Assembly: GCF_036038375.1 (NCBI RefSeq)
Contig: NZ_CP107935.1
Location: 8,928,001-8,992,000 of the forward strand
Direction of reading: 5' to 3'
Source: Streptomyces sp. NBC_00414
GTDB lineage: Bacteria; Actinomycetota; Actinomycetes; Streptomycetales; Streptomycetaceae
Length of the DNA: 64,000 nt
In this document: piece after piece, positions 1-7,526 of the stretch
How the letters are laid out: each line of letters begins with the position of its first letter
How positions within the stretch are numbered: the stretch's first letter is position 1
Notes under the pieces: generated by a model
Database searches by the model: none
What the model was told of the DNA's origin: nothing
The model's input: the letters and a program-made list of their open reading frames with translations, nothing else
Position numbers and translations under genes: made by a program

Positions 1-182
1 GCGGCCTCGTCGACCCCGTCCTGGTCGTCCTCGACACCCGCCGCCACATAGGCCGCCGCGGCTTCGAACAGGTTGTGCGTCTGCTTCTTCGGATGACGCT
101 TGGCCGGTGGGGCGGGGGGCCGGGACTCGGCCGGTCGTGGGCGTGAAAAGAACTTCCAGAGCCTGGCCATCGTGCCGGACAT
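1..182 (-). CDS. Hypothetical protein, 3' part cut by window edge
   Basis: A minus-strand frame is open from an ATG at 182 to the window edge, so only about 60 N-terminal residues are visible. The protein starts MSGTMARLWKFFSRPRP, followed by a Pro/Arg-rich stretch, a Lys-rich patch and an Ala-rich segment ending in acidic residues (EDDQDGVDE). A GGAAGG Shine-Dalgarno lies 8 nt before the ATG at 182, which favours it over the in-frame ATG at 170. I do not recognise the family. The basic start and low complexity suggest a small cytoplasmic or membrane-surface protein, but nothing visible gives a function. Confidence 0.6.
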   Translation of the reverse strand, partial: MSGTMARLWKFFSRPRPAESRPPAPPAKRHPKKQTHNLFEAAAAYVAAGVEDDQDGVDEA

Positions 183-549
183 TCGGGCCACCTTCCCCCG
201 TGTGCTGGTTCTTCGGTCATCGCCCATCTGTCTCTGTTCAACGTAGAGTTGAATCTTCGACACCAGAAGGGGGCGGTGTCGTGAAGCCTCACGGAATGCC
301 CTTTTCGAGCGTGCCGATCATGGGCCGCAGCCACGCAGCCACGCAGCCACGGCCCGCAGCGAAATCGCCTCCCAGGAGGAAGGCGTCTACCTCGACAGTG
401 GCCACGCGTGTGTGCTGCCTGAAGCGCAGCGGCTTCCTGCGGGCTACGACCATTCCGGGCGTTACGGAAGATCCGGGCGATCTTTCGCGGATGAGCGATG
501 CGGGCGACTCCCGGCGGTTGAGCGGTCAGGACCGTCCTGAGCGCCGCTT
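183..549. other. Intergenic region with an inverted repeat and a short tandem repeat
   Basis: About 370 bases with no convincing gene. Between 313 and 350 the unit cgcagccac is repeated about three times. A plus-strand open frame crosses the region but overlaps the methyltransferase antisense and shows no domain. The region would hold the promoter of the minus-strand gene at 1-182 and lies downstream of the methyltransferase. Confidence 0.5.
237..253. promoter_or_regulatory. Candidate operator: TTCAAC-N5-GTTGAA inverted repeat
   Basis: TTCAAC at 237-242 and GTTGAA at 248-253 form a perfect 6-bp dyad with a 5-nt spacer. It lies about 55 nt upstream of the minus-strand start at 182. The size and spacing fit a dimeric winged-helix repressor site. 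No regulator gene is adjacent in the window, so the assignment rests on symmetry alone. Confidence 0.35.
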
Positions 550-1173
550 TCAGGGGCGGCGCGCGGCCAGTGCGAGGAACCGGTCGTCCTCGTCCACGTA
601 AGACGTCATGCGCCAGCCGGAGGCGGAGAGTAGCGGGCCGAGGTTGGCCTCCGCGCGCAGGTCGTCCGGGGTGATCTGCCGTCCCTGGCGCGCCGCGAGG
701 GCGGCCCGGCCGATCGGGTGGAAGAGCGCCAGGACCCCGCCGGGCCGAACGACCCGAGCCAACTCCCGCAGGTTCTCCGCGGGGTTCGGAAGATGCGCGA
801 TGAGGCCGGCCGCGAAGACGGCATGGAGCGATTCCGCGCGCAGCGGCAACCGCGACACGTCGGAGAGGAGCAACCGACCTGCCCGGTCACGGCCCGCCCG
901 CGCCGCCGCCTCCAGCATGGCCGGCGTCAGGTCCGCTCCGAGGACCGTCCCGGAGGTACCCACGGCGTCCCTGAGAGGCGGCAGAGCGCGTCCCGTGCCG
1001 CAGCCCGCGTCGAGCACGCGATCGCCTTCGTGCAGCCCCATTTCGGAGACGGCTGCCGCGTACGCCGGGCCGTCGTCGGGAAACCGGTCGTCCCAGCCGG
1101 CCGCGCGGGCCGAGAAGAACTCCTGGACATGCGTGTGGTCGTCGGTCATGCACCGCATGATCTCGCATCGCAT
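550..1173 (-). CDS. Class I SAM-dependent methyltransferase
   Basis: A 207-residue Rossmann-fold methyltransferase of the Methyltransf_11 type. SAM-binding motif I is VLDAGCGTG at residues 53-61; an acidic loop (GADLTPAM) follows, then LLLSDVSRLPLRAES and the post-motif segment RVVRPGGVLALFHPIG. The N-terminal half (FFSARAAGWDDRFPDDGPAY) matches small free-standing enzymes that methylate small molecules; the substrate cannot be read. The ATG at 1173 has a GTGAGG Shine-Dalgarno 7 nt upstream, whereas in-frame ATGs at 1158 and 1149 lack one. It is divergent from the MHYT gene, with 175 bases between them. Confidence 0.85.
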   Translation of the reverse strand: MRCEIMRCMTDDHTHVQEFFSARAAGWDDRFPDDGPAYAAAVSEMGLHEGDRVLDAGCGTGRALPPLRDAVGTSGTVLGADLTPAMLEAAARAGRDRAGRLLLSDVSRLPLRAESLHAVFAAGLIAHLPNPAENLRELARVVRPGGVLALFHPIGRAALAARQGRQITPDDLRAEANLGPLLSASGWRMTSYVDEDDRFLALAARRP

Positions 1174-1348
1174 CTCCTGGCCTCACCTCGCACGGCGAGC
1201 GAAGCGATCGAACGGCGACGCGAAACACGAGGCGGTGCACACGTTCGAGCGTGACGCGATCGTTCCCCCGCACCTCTTCGCCATATTGCAACAGCTTTCG
1301 AAAGGCGCCCCCTCTGTGAGCCTCGGGCCGGACTAGCGTCCCGGAGCC

Positions 1349-2122
1349 ATGGGACACCTGGACCACGCCACCTTCGGCTGGCTGACCCCCGTGCTGTCGT
1401 ACGTCATGGCATCCATCGGCGCCGCCCTCGGGCTGCGCTGCACGGTCCGCGCGCTCGGCGCCACCGGCCGGTCGCGCCGCAACTGGCTGCTCACCGCGGC
1501 CTCCTCGATCGGCACAGGCATCTGGACCATGCACTCCGTGGCGATGCTCGGCTTCGGTGTGAGCGGCACCGACATCCGTTACAACGTGCCACTGACCATG
1601 CTCAGCCTGCTCGTCGCGATGGTCGTCGTCGGTGCGGGAGTCTTCGCCGTGGGCTACGGCCGTGACCGGGGCCGCGCGCTCGTCCTCGGCGGGCTGACCA
1701 CCGGGATCGGCGTGGCGAGCATGCACTACCTGGGCATGGCCGCGTTGCGCCTGCACGGCGCCGTGAGTTACGACCCGCTGCTCGTCGGGGTCTCCGTCGC
1801 CATCGCCGTGGTCGCGGCGACCGCGGCCCTGTGGGCGGCGCTCAACATCAGCTCGCCGAGCGCCGTCGCAGTCGCCTCGCTCGTCATGGGCGGGGCGGTC
1901 AGCAGCATGCACTACACCGGGATGATCGCGGTCGGCGTCCACGTCACACCCTCCGGGGAAGCCCTGTCCGGGGCCACGGCGATGCAGTTCATCTTCCCCC
2001 TCGCCGTCGGCCTCGGGTCCTATCTCTTCCTCACGTCGGCGTTCGTCGCGCTCTCCCCGACAGCGGGCGAGCGCGAGGCCTCCGAGGCGGCGCAGCGGCC
2101 CGTCGAGAGCGCCGCCCGCTAG
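1349..2122 (+). CDS. MHYT-domain integral membrane protein
   Basis: A 257-residue protein with about seven hydrophobic helices and three MHYT-type signatures: an HSVAM-containing form near residue 62, MHYLGM near 125 and MHYTGM near 187. In this family conserved Met and His residues at the outer ends of helices are proposed to bind a metal, probably copper, and to sense a diatomic gas. There is no attached EAL, GGDEF or kinase domain, so it acts as a stand-alone sensor or membrane protein. It lies 62 bases upstream of the conservon kinase on the same strand and may be co-transcribed with it; a link to conservon signalling is inferred from position only. Confidence 0.85.
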   Translation: MGHLDHATFGWLTPVLSYVMASIGAALGLRCTVRALGATGRSRRNWLLTAASSIGTGIWTMHSVAMLGFGVSGTDIRYNVPLTMLSLLVAMVVVGAGVFAVGYGRDRGRALVLGGLTTGIGVASMHYLGMAALRLHGAVSYDPLLVGVSVAIAVVAATAALWAALNISSPSAVAVASLVMGGAVSSMHYTGMIAVGVHVTPSGEALSGATAMQFIFPLAVGLGSYLFLTSAFVALSPTAGEREASEAAQRPVESAAR

Positions 2123-3704
2123 CGGCGATCCCGGACCGGCGGTCCGGCGGACGCGCCCACCGAATCACAGCGAGCGAGGAGGCCATGCGTACATCCCGAA
2201 GGACCCCGACAGGCGGCGCGCAGTCGTCGACAGCCCCGGTGCGGGGCCGTCGCGCGCATGCCGGACCGCCGGCCGACGAAGAATCCGGACCCGAGGAATC
2301 CGCCGACACGGAGCCGAAGGACCCGTCCACGCGCGCGAGAAGCTGGAGTCCGCGGCCCCGCACCGTGCGAGCGAAGATCGTCTGCCTGCTCATGGTCCCG
2401 GTGGTCTCCCTGCTCGCCCTCTGGGCGCACGCCACCGTCACCACGGCCCAGGACGTCTCACGGCTGCGGCAGTTGCAGCGGGTGGACGCCCAGGTACGTG
2501 CCCCGGTCGCCGCGTCCGTCGCGGCGCTCCAGGACGAACGAGTGGCGGCCGTCCGCTATGCCACACGCCCCTCGGCCGAACGGGAGACCGACCTCAAGAA
2601 CCTGGCCGCACGCACCGACCGGGCCGTGGCGGAACTCCGGCTCGGAGGCGGCAGCACCGTCGCCGACAGCGTGGAACTGCCCGCCGGAGTGGCAGGACGC
2701 CTCGAAACCTTCGTGACCGGCGCGGAACGGCTCCGCTCCCTGCGGACCGCCGTACTCGACCACAGGACCGGCTGGGACGAGACGTACAAGGGATACACCG
2801 GGACCATCACGACGGCCTTCGGCGTGGGCGGAGCACTCACCGGCATCCAGGACGCGGAAATCGGCTCCGAAGCGCGCGTACTGCTGGAGTTCTCCCGCGC
2901 GGGAGAGGCATTGGCACAGGAGGACGCGGTACTCGCCGGCGCCCGCCTCGCAGGGACCCTCGACGGCCGGCGGCTGCGGATGTTCACCGGCGCGGTCGAC
3001 ACGCGCAGGCTGCTCACCGACTCCGCCGTCGCCGATCTCGGCGGACCGGAACGAGCCGCCTGGCAGAAGCTCGTGGAAAGCCGTGCGTACGCCGACATGA
3101 CCGCCGTCGAGGACAAGGCGCTCACCACCCCGCCCGGCGCGCAGGCCCTCCAGTCCTCGCCCGGGGAGACCTGGAACGCGGCCCACGCACGCGTGCAGGA
3201 CGACATGCGGACCATCGAGGCGGACGCCGGCCGTGACGTCGCGGACCGGGCCGACCCCCTGCGGCGCGGCCTGTTCTCACCCGCCGGTGCCGCGGTCCTC
3301 CTGGGGCTCGCAGCCGTGGCCGCCTCCCTGCTCATCTCCGTGCGCATCGGACGCGGCCTCGTCGTCGAACTGGTGACCTTGCGCAACAGCGCCTTGGAGA
3401 TCGCCCGGCACAAACTGCCGCACGCCATGCGGAAACTGCGGGCCGGAGAGGAGATCGACGTCCATGCCGAGGCACCGCCGGGCCCGCCCGCCGAGGACGA
3501 GGCGGGGCAGGTCGCGGAAGCCCTGACCACCGTGCACCGCGCCGCCCTGCACGCGGCCGTCGAACGCGCGGAGCTGGCAGGTGGCATCTCCGGTGTCTTC
3601 GTCAACCTCGCCCGTCGCAGTCAGGTTCTCGTCCACCGACAACTCACGCTTCTGGACAGCATGGAGCGCCGCTCCGAGGACCCGAACGAGCTGAGCGACC
3701 TCTT

Positions 3705-3735
3705 TCGGCTCGACACCTCACGACGCGGATGCGAC
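3705..3735 (+). other. Frameshift site in cvnA (one C missing from a CC pair)
   Basis: At 3712-3716 the sequence reads gac-ac where relatives would have gac-cac. A backward slip of one base at this codon would recreate Asp-His-Leu exactly. No X-XXY-YYZ slippery heptamer is present and no strong hairpin follows immediately, so programmed frameshifting is not well supported. Confidence 0.7.
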
Positions 3736-4550
3736 GCCACGCGGAGAGCCTGATCATCCTCTCGGGAGCGGCCCCCGGCCGGGCCTGGCGTATGCCGGTC
3801 TCCTTGACGAACGTGGTGCGCGCCGCCGTCTCCGAAGTCGAGGACTACGCGCGCGTGGAGGTACGACAACTCCCGGAGACCCTGGTCGTCGGAGCCGCGA
3901 TCGCCGACCTCACGCACCTGCTGGCCGAGATCGTCGAGAACGCCGCTCAGTTCTCCCCGCCCCACACCAGGGTGCGGGTCACCGGCGAGCCGGTCGGCAA
4001 CGGATACGCCGTGGAGGTCGAGGACCGGGGACTGGGCATGGGCAAGGAGACCCTCGTCGAGGCCAACCGCCGTATCGAGCGGTCCCAGGCACTCGACCTG
4101 TTCGACAGCGACCGACTCGGCCTCTTCGTGGTGAGCAGGCTCGCCGCCCGCCACGGCATCAAGGTGCACCTGCGGACCTCGCCCTACGGAGGCACCACCG
4201 CGGTGGTCCTGCTTCCCACCGCGCTGTTGCACACGAGTGCGGAGGAACGTTCCGGTGCGGGTCGCGCGAACGCGGAGCGACCTGTGGGACGGCCCGCGGG
4301 ACGACTTGCCGAACGTTCTGCCCAGCGTCCTGCCCAGCCTCCTGCCGAACGTTCTGCCGGACGCGAGTACGCGCGCGTGCCCGGTCCCGCCCCTCGACAG
4401 GATTCCGTTTCCTCTCGACATGACCCCGTGGAGGCCCGCATCGAGCGAGCCGCACTCGTCTCGCCCGTGGCCGCCCCGGCGGAGGCGTCGGCGGACGGCT
4501 CGCACGACGGCTCCCCACCCGAGGTGATCACCCTGCGCCTGCACCGTTCC

Positions 4551-4586
4551 GCCGATGCCGATGCCGATGCCGATGCCGATGCCGAC
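4551..4586 (+). repeat. GCCGAT hexanucleotide microsatellite inside cvnA
   Basis: Six tandem six-base units (five gccgat plus one gccgac) encode an Ala-Asp run in the disordered C-terminal tail of the kinase. A second-order repeat (gccgataccggt, two copies) follows to about 4617. Confidence 0.85.
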
Positions 4587-4894
4587 GCGGGCGCCGATAC
4601 CGGTGCCGATACCGGTGCTCGTGGACGTCCCGGTGGTCCCGGTGCGGAGCCCTCCGACGAACTCCCGCGACGCGTACGACAGGCCAATCTCGCCCCGCAA
4701 CTGCGCGAAGAACGCGCCGAAGAGCCCGCGGACGCGGCGCGTCACCGGGACGACGCCGAGCGCACCCCCGAAGCGGTACGGGACCGGATGGCGGCCTACC
4801 GCGCCGGGTGGGCCCGCGGCGGCGGCCGTTCCTCCGGTCTCCGAGCCACGCCCGGCCCCGCAGGGGGCAGCGACAGCAACGAAGGAGACCCCGC

Positions 4895-5332
4895 ATGATC
4901 CAGGATCCGGGTATGGGGGCCGCGGACCGGCCCGGCGAACTCGACTGGCTGCTGGACGACCTGGTGTTGCGGGTCGCCGAGGTGAGGCATGCCGTCGTGC
5001 TCTCCAACGACGGGCTCGCGGTGGGCGCGTCCACCGGCCTCAGACGCGAGGACGCGGAGCATCTCGCCGCGGTCTCCTCCGGTTTCCACAGTCTGGCCAA
5101 GGGAGCCGGTCGCCACTTCGGCGCAGGCGGGGTTCGCCAGACCATGGTGGAGATGGACGAGGGCTTCCTGTTCGTGGTGGCCGCGGGCGACGGCTCCTGC
5201 CTCGCCGTCCTGAGCACCGTCACGGCCGACATCGGCCTGATCGCCTACGAGATGGCACGCCTGGTCAGACGCGTGGGCGAACACCTCTACTCGGCTCCGC
5301 GCGCGGCCGCCCGTCCGCCCGCGGCCGGGTGA
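4895..5332 (+). CDS. cvnB: Roadblock/LC7 protein of the conservon
   Basis: A 145-residue roadblock/LC7-domain protein, the second member of the cvnABCD set. The core LDWLLDDLVLRV, HAVVLSNDGLAVGAST, GLRREDAEHLAAVSSG and VRQTMVEMDEGFLFV is typical of the actinobacterial MglB-like group. In conservons it is thought to form a membrane-associated complex with the CvnA kinase, CvnC and the CvnD GTPase. The ATG at 4895 overlaps the kinase stop codon (ATGA), so the genes are translationally coupled. Residues after 135 are Ala/Pro-rich. A close paralogue is encoded at 6989-7402. Confidence 0.92.
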   Translation: MIQDPGMGAADRPGELDWLLDDLVLRVAEVRHAVVLSNDGLAVGASTGLRREDAEHLAAVSSGFHSLAKGAGRHFGAGGVRQTMVEMDEGFLFVVAAGDGSCLAVLSTVTADIGLIAYEMARLVRRVGEHLYSAPRAAARPPAAG

Positions 5333-5349
5333 GCGAGGGGACGGCGGGC

Positions 5350-5763
5350 ATGACCGAGGACCGGGCAGTCAGCACCGAGCAGCCGGGCAGCCAGTGGTAC
5401 GACAACGAGGCCGGGCCGCTCGTCCGCCCGTACGCCATGACGGGCGGACGCACCGAGCCAGGACCCACCGGGGTGCGCTTCGACCTGATAGCACTCGTCA
5501 CACTCGACACCGGGGCACCCGAGACCGGCGCCGACACCGCACTCGGTCCTGAGCACCGGGCCCTCATCGAACTCTGCCGGGCCGAGACCCAGTCGGTCGC
5601 CGAACTGGCCGCGGACACAGACCTGCCCGTGGGCGTGGTGCGCGTACTCCTGGGCGACCTGCTGGAGCTCGGCTGCGTGACGGTCAGCCGCCCCGTGCCG
5701 CCCGCGCGCCTGCCCGACGAGCGCATCCTGCGCGAGGTCATCGACGGGCTGAGGGCCCTGTAG
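5350..5763 (+). CDS. cvnC: DUF742 protein of the conservon
   Basis: A 137-residue DUF742 protein with the hallmark LVRPYAMTGGRTEP near residue 28 and a C-terminal winged-helix-like segment (VAELAADTDLPVGVVRVLLGDLLELG). In conservons this is the third gene, usually placed between the roadblock protein and the GTPase. I take the ATG at 5350, which has GAGGGG 9 nt upstream. A GTG at 5329, overlapping the cvnB stop as GTGA, is in frame and would add seven residues; it would keep the coupling seen between cvnA and cvnB. Confidence 0.9.
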   Translation: MTEDRAVSTEQPGSQWYDNEAGPLVRPYAMTGGRTEPGPTGVRFDLIALVTLDTGAPETGADTALGPEHRALIELCRAETQSVAELAADTDLPVGVVRVLLGDLLELGCVTVSRPVPPARLPDERILREVIDGLRAL

Positions 5764-5826
5764 ACGATGGACGCCATCCCACGTACCGACGTCGACCGTT
5801 ACCGGCAATCCCGAGAGAAGTGATCG

Positions 5827-6432
5827 ATGGCCCCTGAACACTCCGATGCCACCAGCGGTGAGACGGCCGCCCTGGCGTTGAAGATCCTCGTCGCCGGCGG
5901 CTTCGGCGTCGGCAAGACCACCCTGGTGGGCGCGGTCAGCGAGATCAGGCCGCTGCGCACCGAGGAACTGCTGAGCGAGGCCGGCCAGTCGGTGGACGAC
6001 ACCGGCGGCGTGGACCAGAAGGTCACGACGACCGTCGCCATGGACTTCGGGCGCATCACCATCAGGTCCGGCCTGTCGCTCTACCTGTTCGGAACGCCCG
6101 GACAGGACAGGTTCTGGTTCCTCTGGGACGAACTGGCGCAAGGAGCCCTAGGCGCCGTCGTCCTCGCGGACACGCGGCGGCTTGAGGACTGTTTCCCGGC
6201 AGTGGACTACTTCGAGCACCGGCACATCCCCTTCGTGGTGGCGGTCAACTGCTTCACGGACGCACGCACGTACGGCGCCCACGAAGTGTCACGGGCGCTC
6301 GACCTCGACCAGGGGACACCCGTGGTGCTCTGCGACGCCCGTGACCGCGACTCGGGAAAGGAGGTGCTGGTACGTCTCGTCGAGTACGCCGGACGGATGC
6401 ACACCGCCCGGCTCCTCGACTCGGTCCGCTGA
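5827..6432 (+). CDS. cvnD: Conservon GTP-binding protein
   Basis: A 201-residue small GTPase-like protein. The P-loop is GGFGVGKTT at residues 24-32, switch-like segments follow (VDQKVTTTVAMDFGRI), and the G3 region reads LYLFGTPGQDRFWF. VVAVNCF takes the place of NKxD, as is usual in this actinobacterial family. It completes the order kinase, roadblock, DUF742, GTPase that defines a conservon; such sets act like membrane-linked G-protein switches and affect development and antibiotic production in S. coelicolor. It is the last conservon gene and converges on the PPOX gene 32 bases away. Confidence 0.92.
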   Translation: MAPEHSDATSGETAALALKILVAGGFGVGKTTLVGAVSEIRPLRTEELLSEAGQSVDDTGGVDQKVTTTVAMDFGRITIRSGLSLYLFGTPGQDRFWFLWDELAQGALGAVVLADTRRLEDCFPAVDYFEHRHIPFVVAVNCFTDARTYGAHEVSRALDLDQGTPVVLCDARDRDSGKEVLVRLVEYAGRMHTARLLDSVR

Positions 6433-6464
6433 CGCGCGGCCGGCCTAGCGCTCCGGCGGCCCGT

Positions 6465-6893
6465 TCAGTCGGAGACCGAGGCCTCCGCGAGAACCTTCTC
6501 GATCCGCAGCCGTACGAGGAGTTCGCCGGGTACGCCATTGCGTGCCGCGAACTCCTCGGCGCGCTCCGCGCCCATGTACCGGCTGCCGATCCGTCCCGCC
6601 CACAGCCGGACGTCGTCGAGGTCCTCCGAGATCCGGGCGTGCCCCTGCACGACGACATACGCGTACGGAGGCCGGTCGTCGTCCACGCACAGGGCCACTC
6701 GGCCGTCCCGGGCCAGATTCCGCCCCTTGACGGTGTCCTTCCCCGTGTTGAAGACCAGGTCGTCGCCGTCGAGCACGAACCAGATCGGCGCCACATGCGG
6801 GCGTCCGTCGGCCCGGACGGTCGACAACTTGCCAGTGCGGGTTCCGTGCGAGACGAACGCCCGCCATTCCTCATCGGTCATCTTGTGTGCCAT
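6465..6893 (-). CDS. PPOX-class F420/FMN-dependent oxidoreductase
   Basis: A 142-residue split-barrel flavin- or F420-binding protein of the pyridoxamine-5-phosphate-oxidase-like superfamily. It has the typical start MAHKMTDEEWRAFV, the strand pair GKLSTVRADGRPHVAPIWFV, then LVFNTGKDTVKGRNLARDGR and VALCVDDDRPPYAYVVVQG. Stand-alone proteins of this type in actinobacteria usually bind F420 or FMN; no substrate can be assigned. The ATG at 6893 has AGGAGG 8 nt upstream and is preferred over an upstream in-frame extension that has no homology-like character. It sits between the conservon and the second roadblock gene and is divergent from the latter. Confidence 0.85.
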   Translation of the reverse strand: MAHKMTDEEWRAFVSHGTRTGKLSTVRADGRPHVAPIWFVLDGDDLVFNTGKDTVKGRNLARDGRVALCVDDDRPPYAYVVVQGHARISEDLDDVRLWAGRIGSRYMGAERAEEFAARNGVPGELLVRLRIEKVLAEASVSD

Positions 6894-6988
6894 GCCCCTA
6901 TCCTCCTTGCTCGGACGGCGACGGTGGGGAAGGCTGGTCGATCGGATCCTCCGGCCCGGGGGAGCCAATCATCACGGGGAGACGGATC

Positions 6989-7402
6989 ATGGCGGAGAAC
7001 CGGGGACTTGACTGGCTGCTCGACGACCTGACCCAGCGTGTCGAGCACATACGCCACGCACTCGTGCTCTCCAACGACGGGCTGGTGACCGGGGCGAGCA
7101 CAGGTCTGAGGCGGGAGGACGCCGAACATCTCGCCGCCGTCTCATCGGGCCTGCACAGCCTGGCCAAGGGCTCGGGCCGGCACTTCGGCGCGGGCCGAGT
7201 CCGTCAGACCATGATCGAATTCGATGACGCGGTGCTCTTCGTCACGGCAGCCGGCACCGGCAGCTGTCTGTGCGTGCTCAGTGCGGCCGAGGCCGACATC
7301 GGCCAGGTCGCGTACGAGATGACGCTGCTCGTCAATCGCGTCGGTGAGCATCTCCACGTCGATGCCCGACATCCGGAACACTCACCCTCCATAGACATCT
7401 GA
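6989..7402 (+). CDS. Second roadblock/LC7 protein, CvnB paralogue
   Basis: A 137-residue roadblock/LC7 protein nearly superimposable on CvnB at 4895-5332. They share GLDWLLDDL or ELDWLLDDL, VLSNDGL, GASTGLRREDAEHLAAVSSG, HSLAKG, GRHFGAG and VRQTM. It has no kinase, DUF742 or GTPase partner of its own, so it may dimerise with or compete for the neighbouring conservon complex; that is inference. The ATG at 6989 has a GGGGAGA Shine-Dalgarno. Confidence 0.9.
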   Translation: MAENRGLDWLLDDLTQRVEHIRHALVLSNDGLVTGASTGLRREDAEHLAAVSSGLHSLAKGSGRHFGAGRVRQTMIEFDDAVLFVTAAGTGSCLCVLSAAEADIGQVAYEMTLLVNRVGEHLHVDARHPEHSPSIDI

Positions 7403-7526
7403 CCTGCGCAGACGTCATCGCGATCGAGGTTATCCACAGGCCCGACGCGACATGCGGCGAACCGGCTACGGTTTTTCTCGAAGCAAGCGCACGCAAGCGC
7501 ACATCGCTGCACGGGGGAGAACCACC

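Larger units (their letters stand above)
2185..4898 (+). pseudogene. cvnA: Conservon sensor histidine kinase, frameshifted in the H-box
   Basis: Two frames together encode one nitrate/sulfonate-sensing histidine kinase of about 904 residues. The first (2185-3753) has a basic start, TM helix at about 64-84, a NIT-type helical sensor domain, second TM at about 368-386 and a HAMP-like linker. The second (from about 3715 to 4898) carries the HATPase: N-box with EIVENAAQFSPP, G1 VEDRGLGMG, G2 LGLFVVSRLAARHG, then a disordered Ala/Arg/Asp-rich tail. The frames join in the family motif LFRLDHLTTRMRRHAE. Here the codons read LFRLD-TSRRGCDA because one C is missing after 3714; adding it restores the histidine. 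The start has a GAGGAGG Shine-Dalgarno. An internal ATG at 3729 could start the kinase half separately. It may be a true mutation or an assembly error. Confidence 0.8.

Noticed and set aside
313..350. Possible CRISPR-like or tandem repeat array
   Set aside because: Only about three 9-bp units without spacers; a short simple repeat.
107..601. Plus-strand 164-codon frame at the left end
   Set aside because: No domain, overlaps the methyltransferase and the partial left gene antisense, no Shine-Dalgarno.
3700..3730. Programmed -1 frameshift in cvnA
   Set aside because: A slip would restore the motif, but there is no slippery heptamer and no clear downstream stem; mutation or base-call error is simpler.
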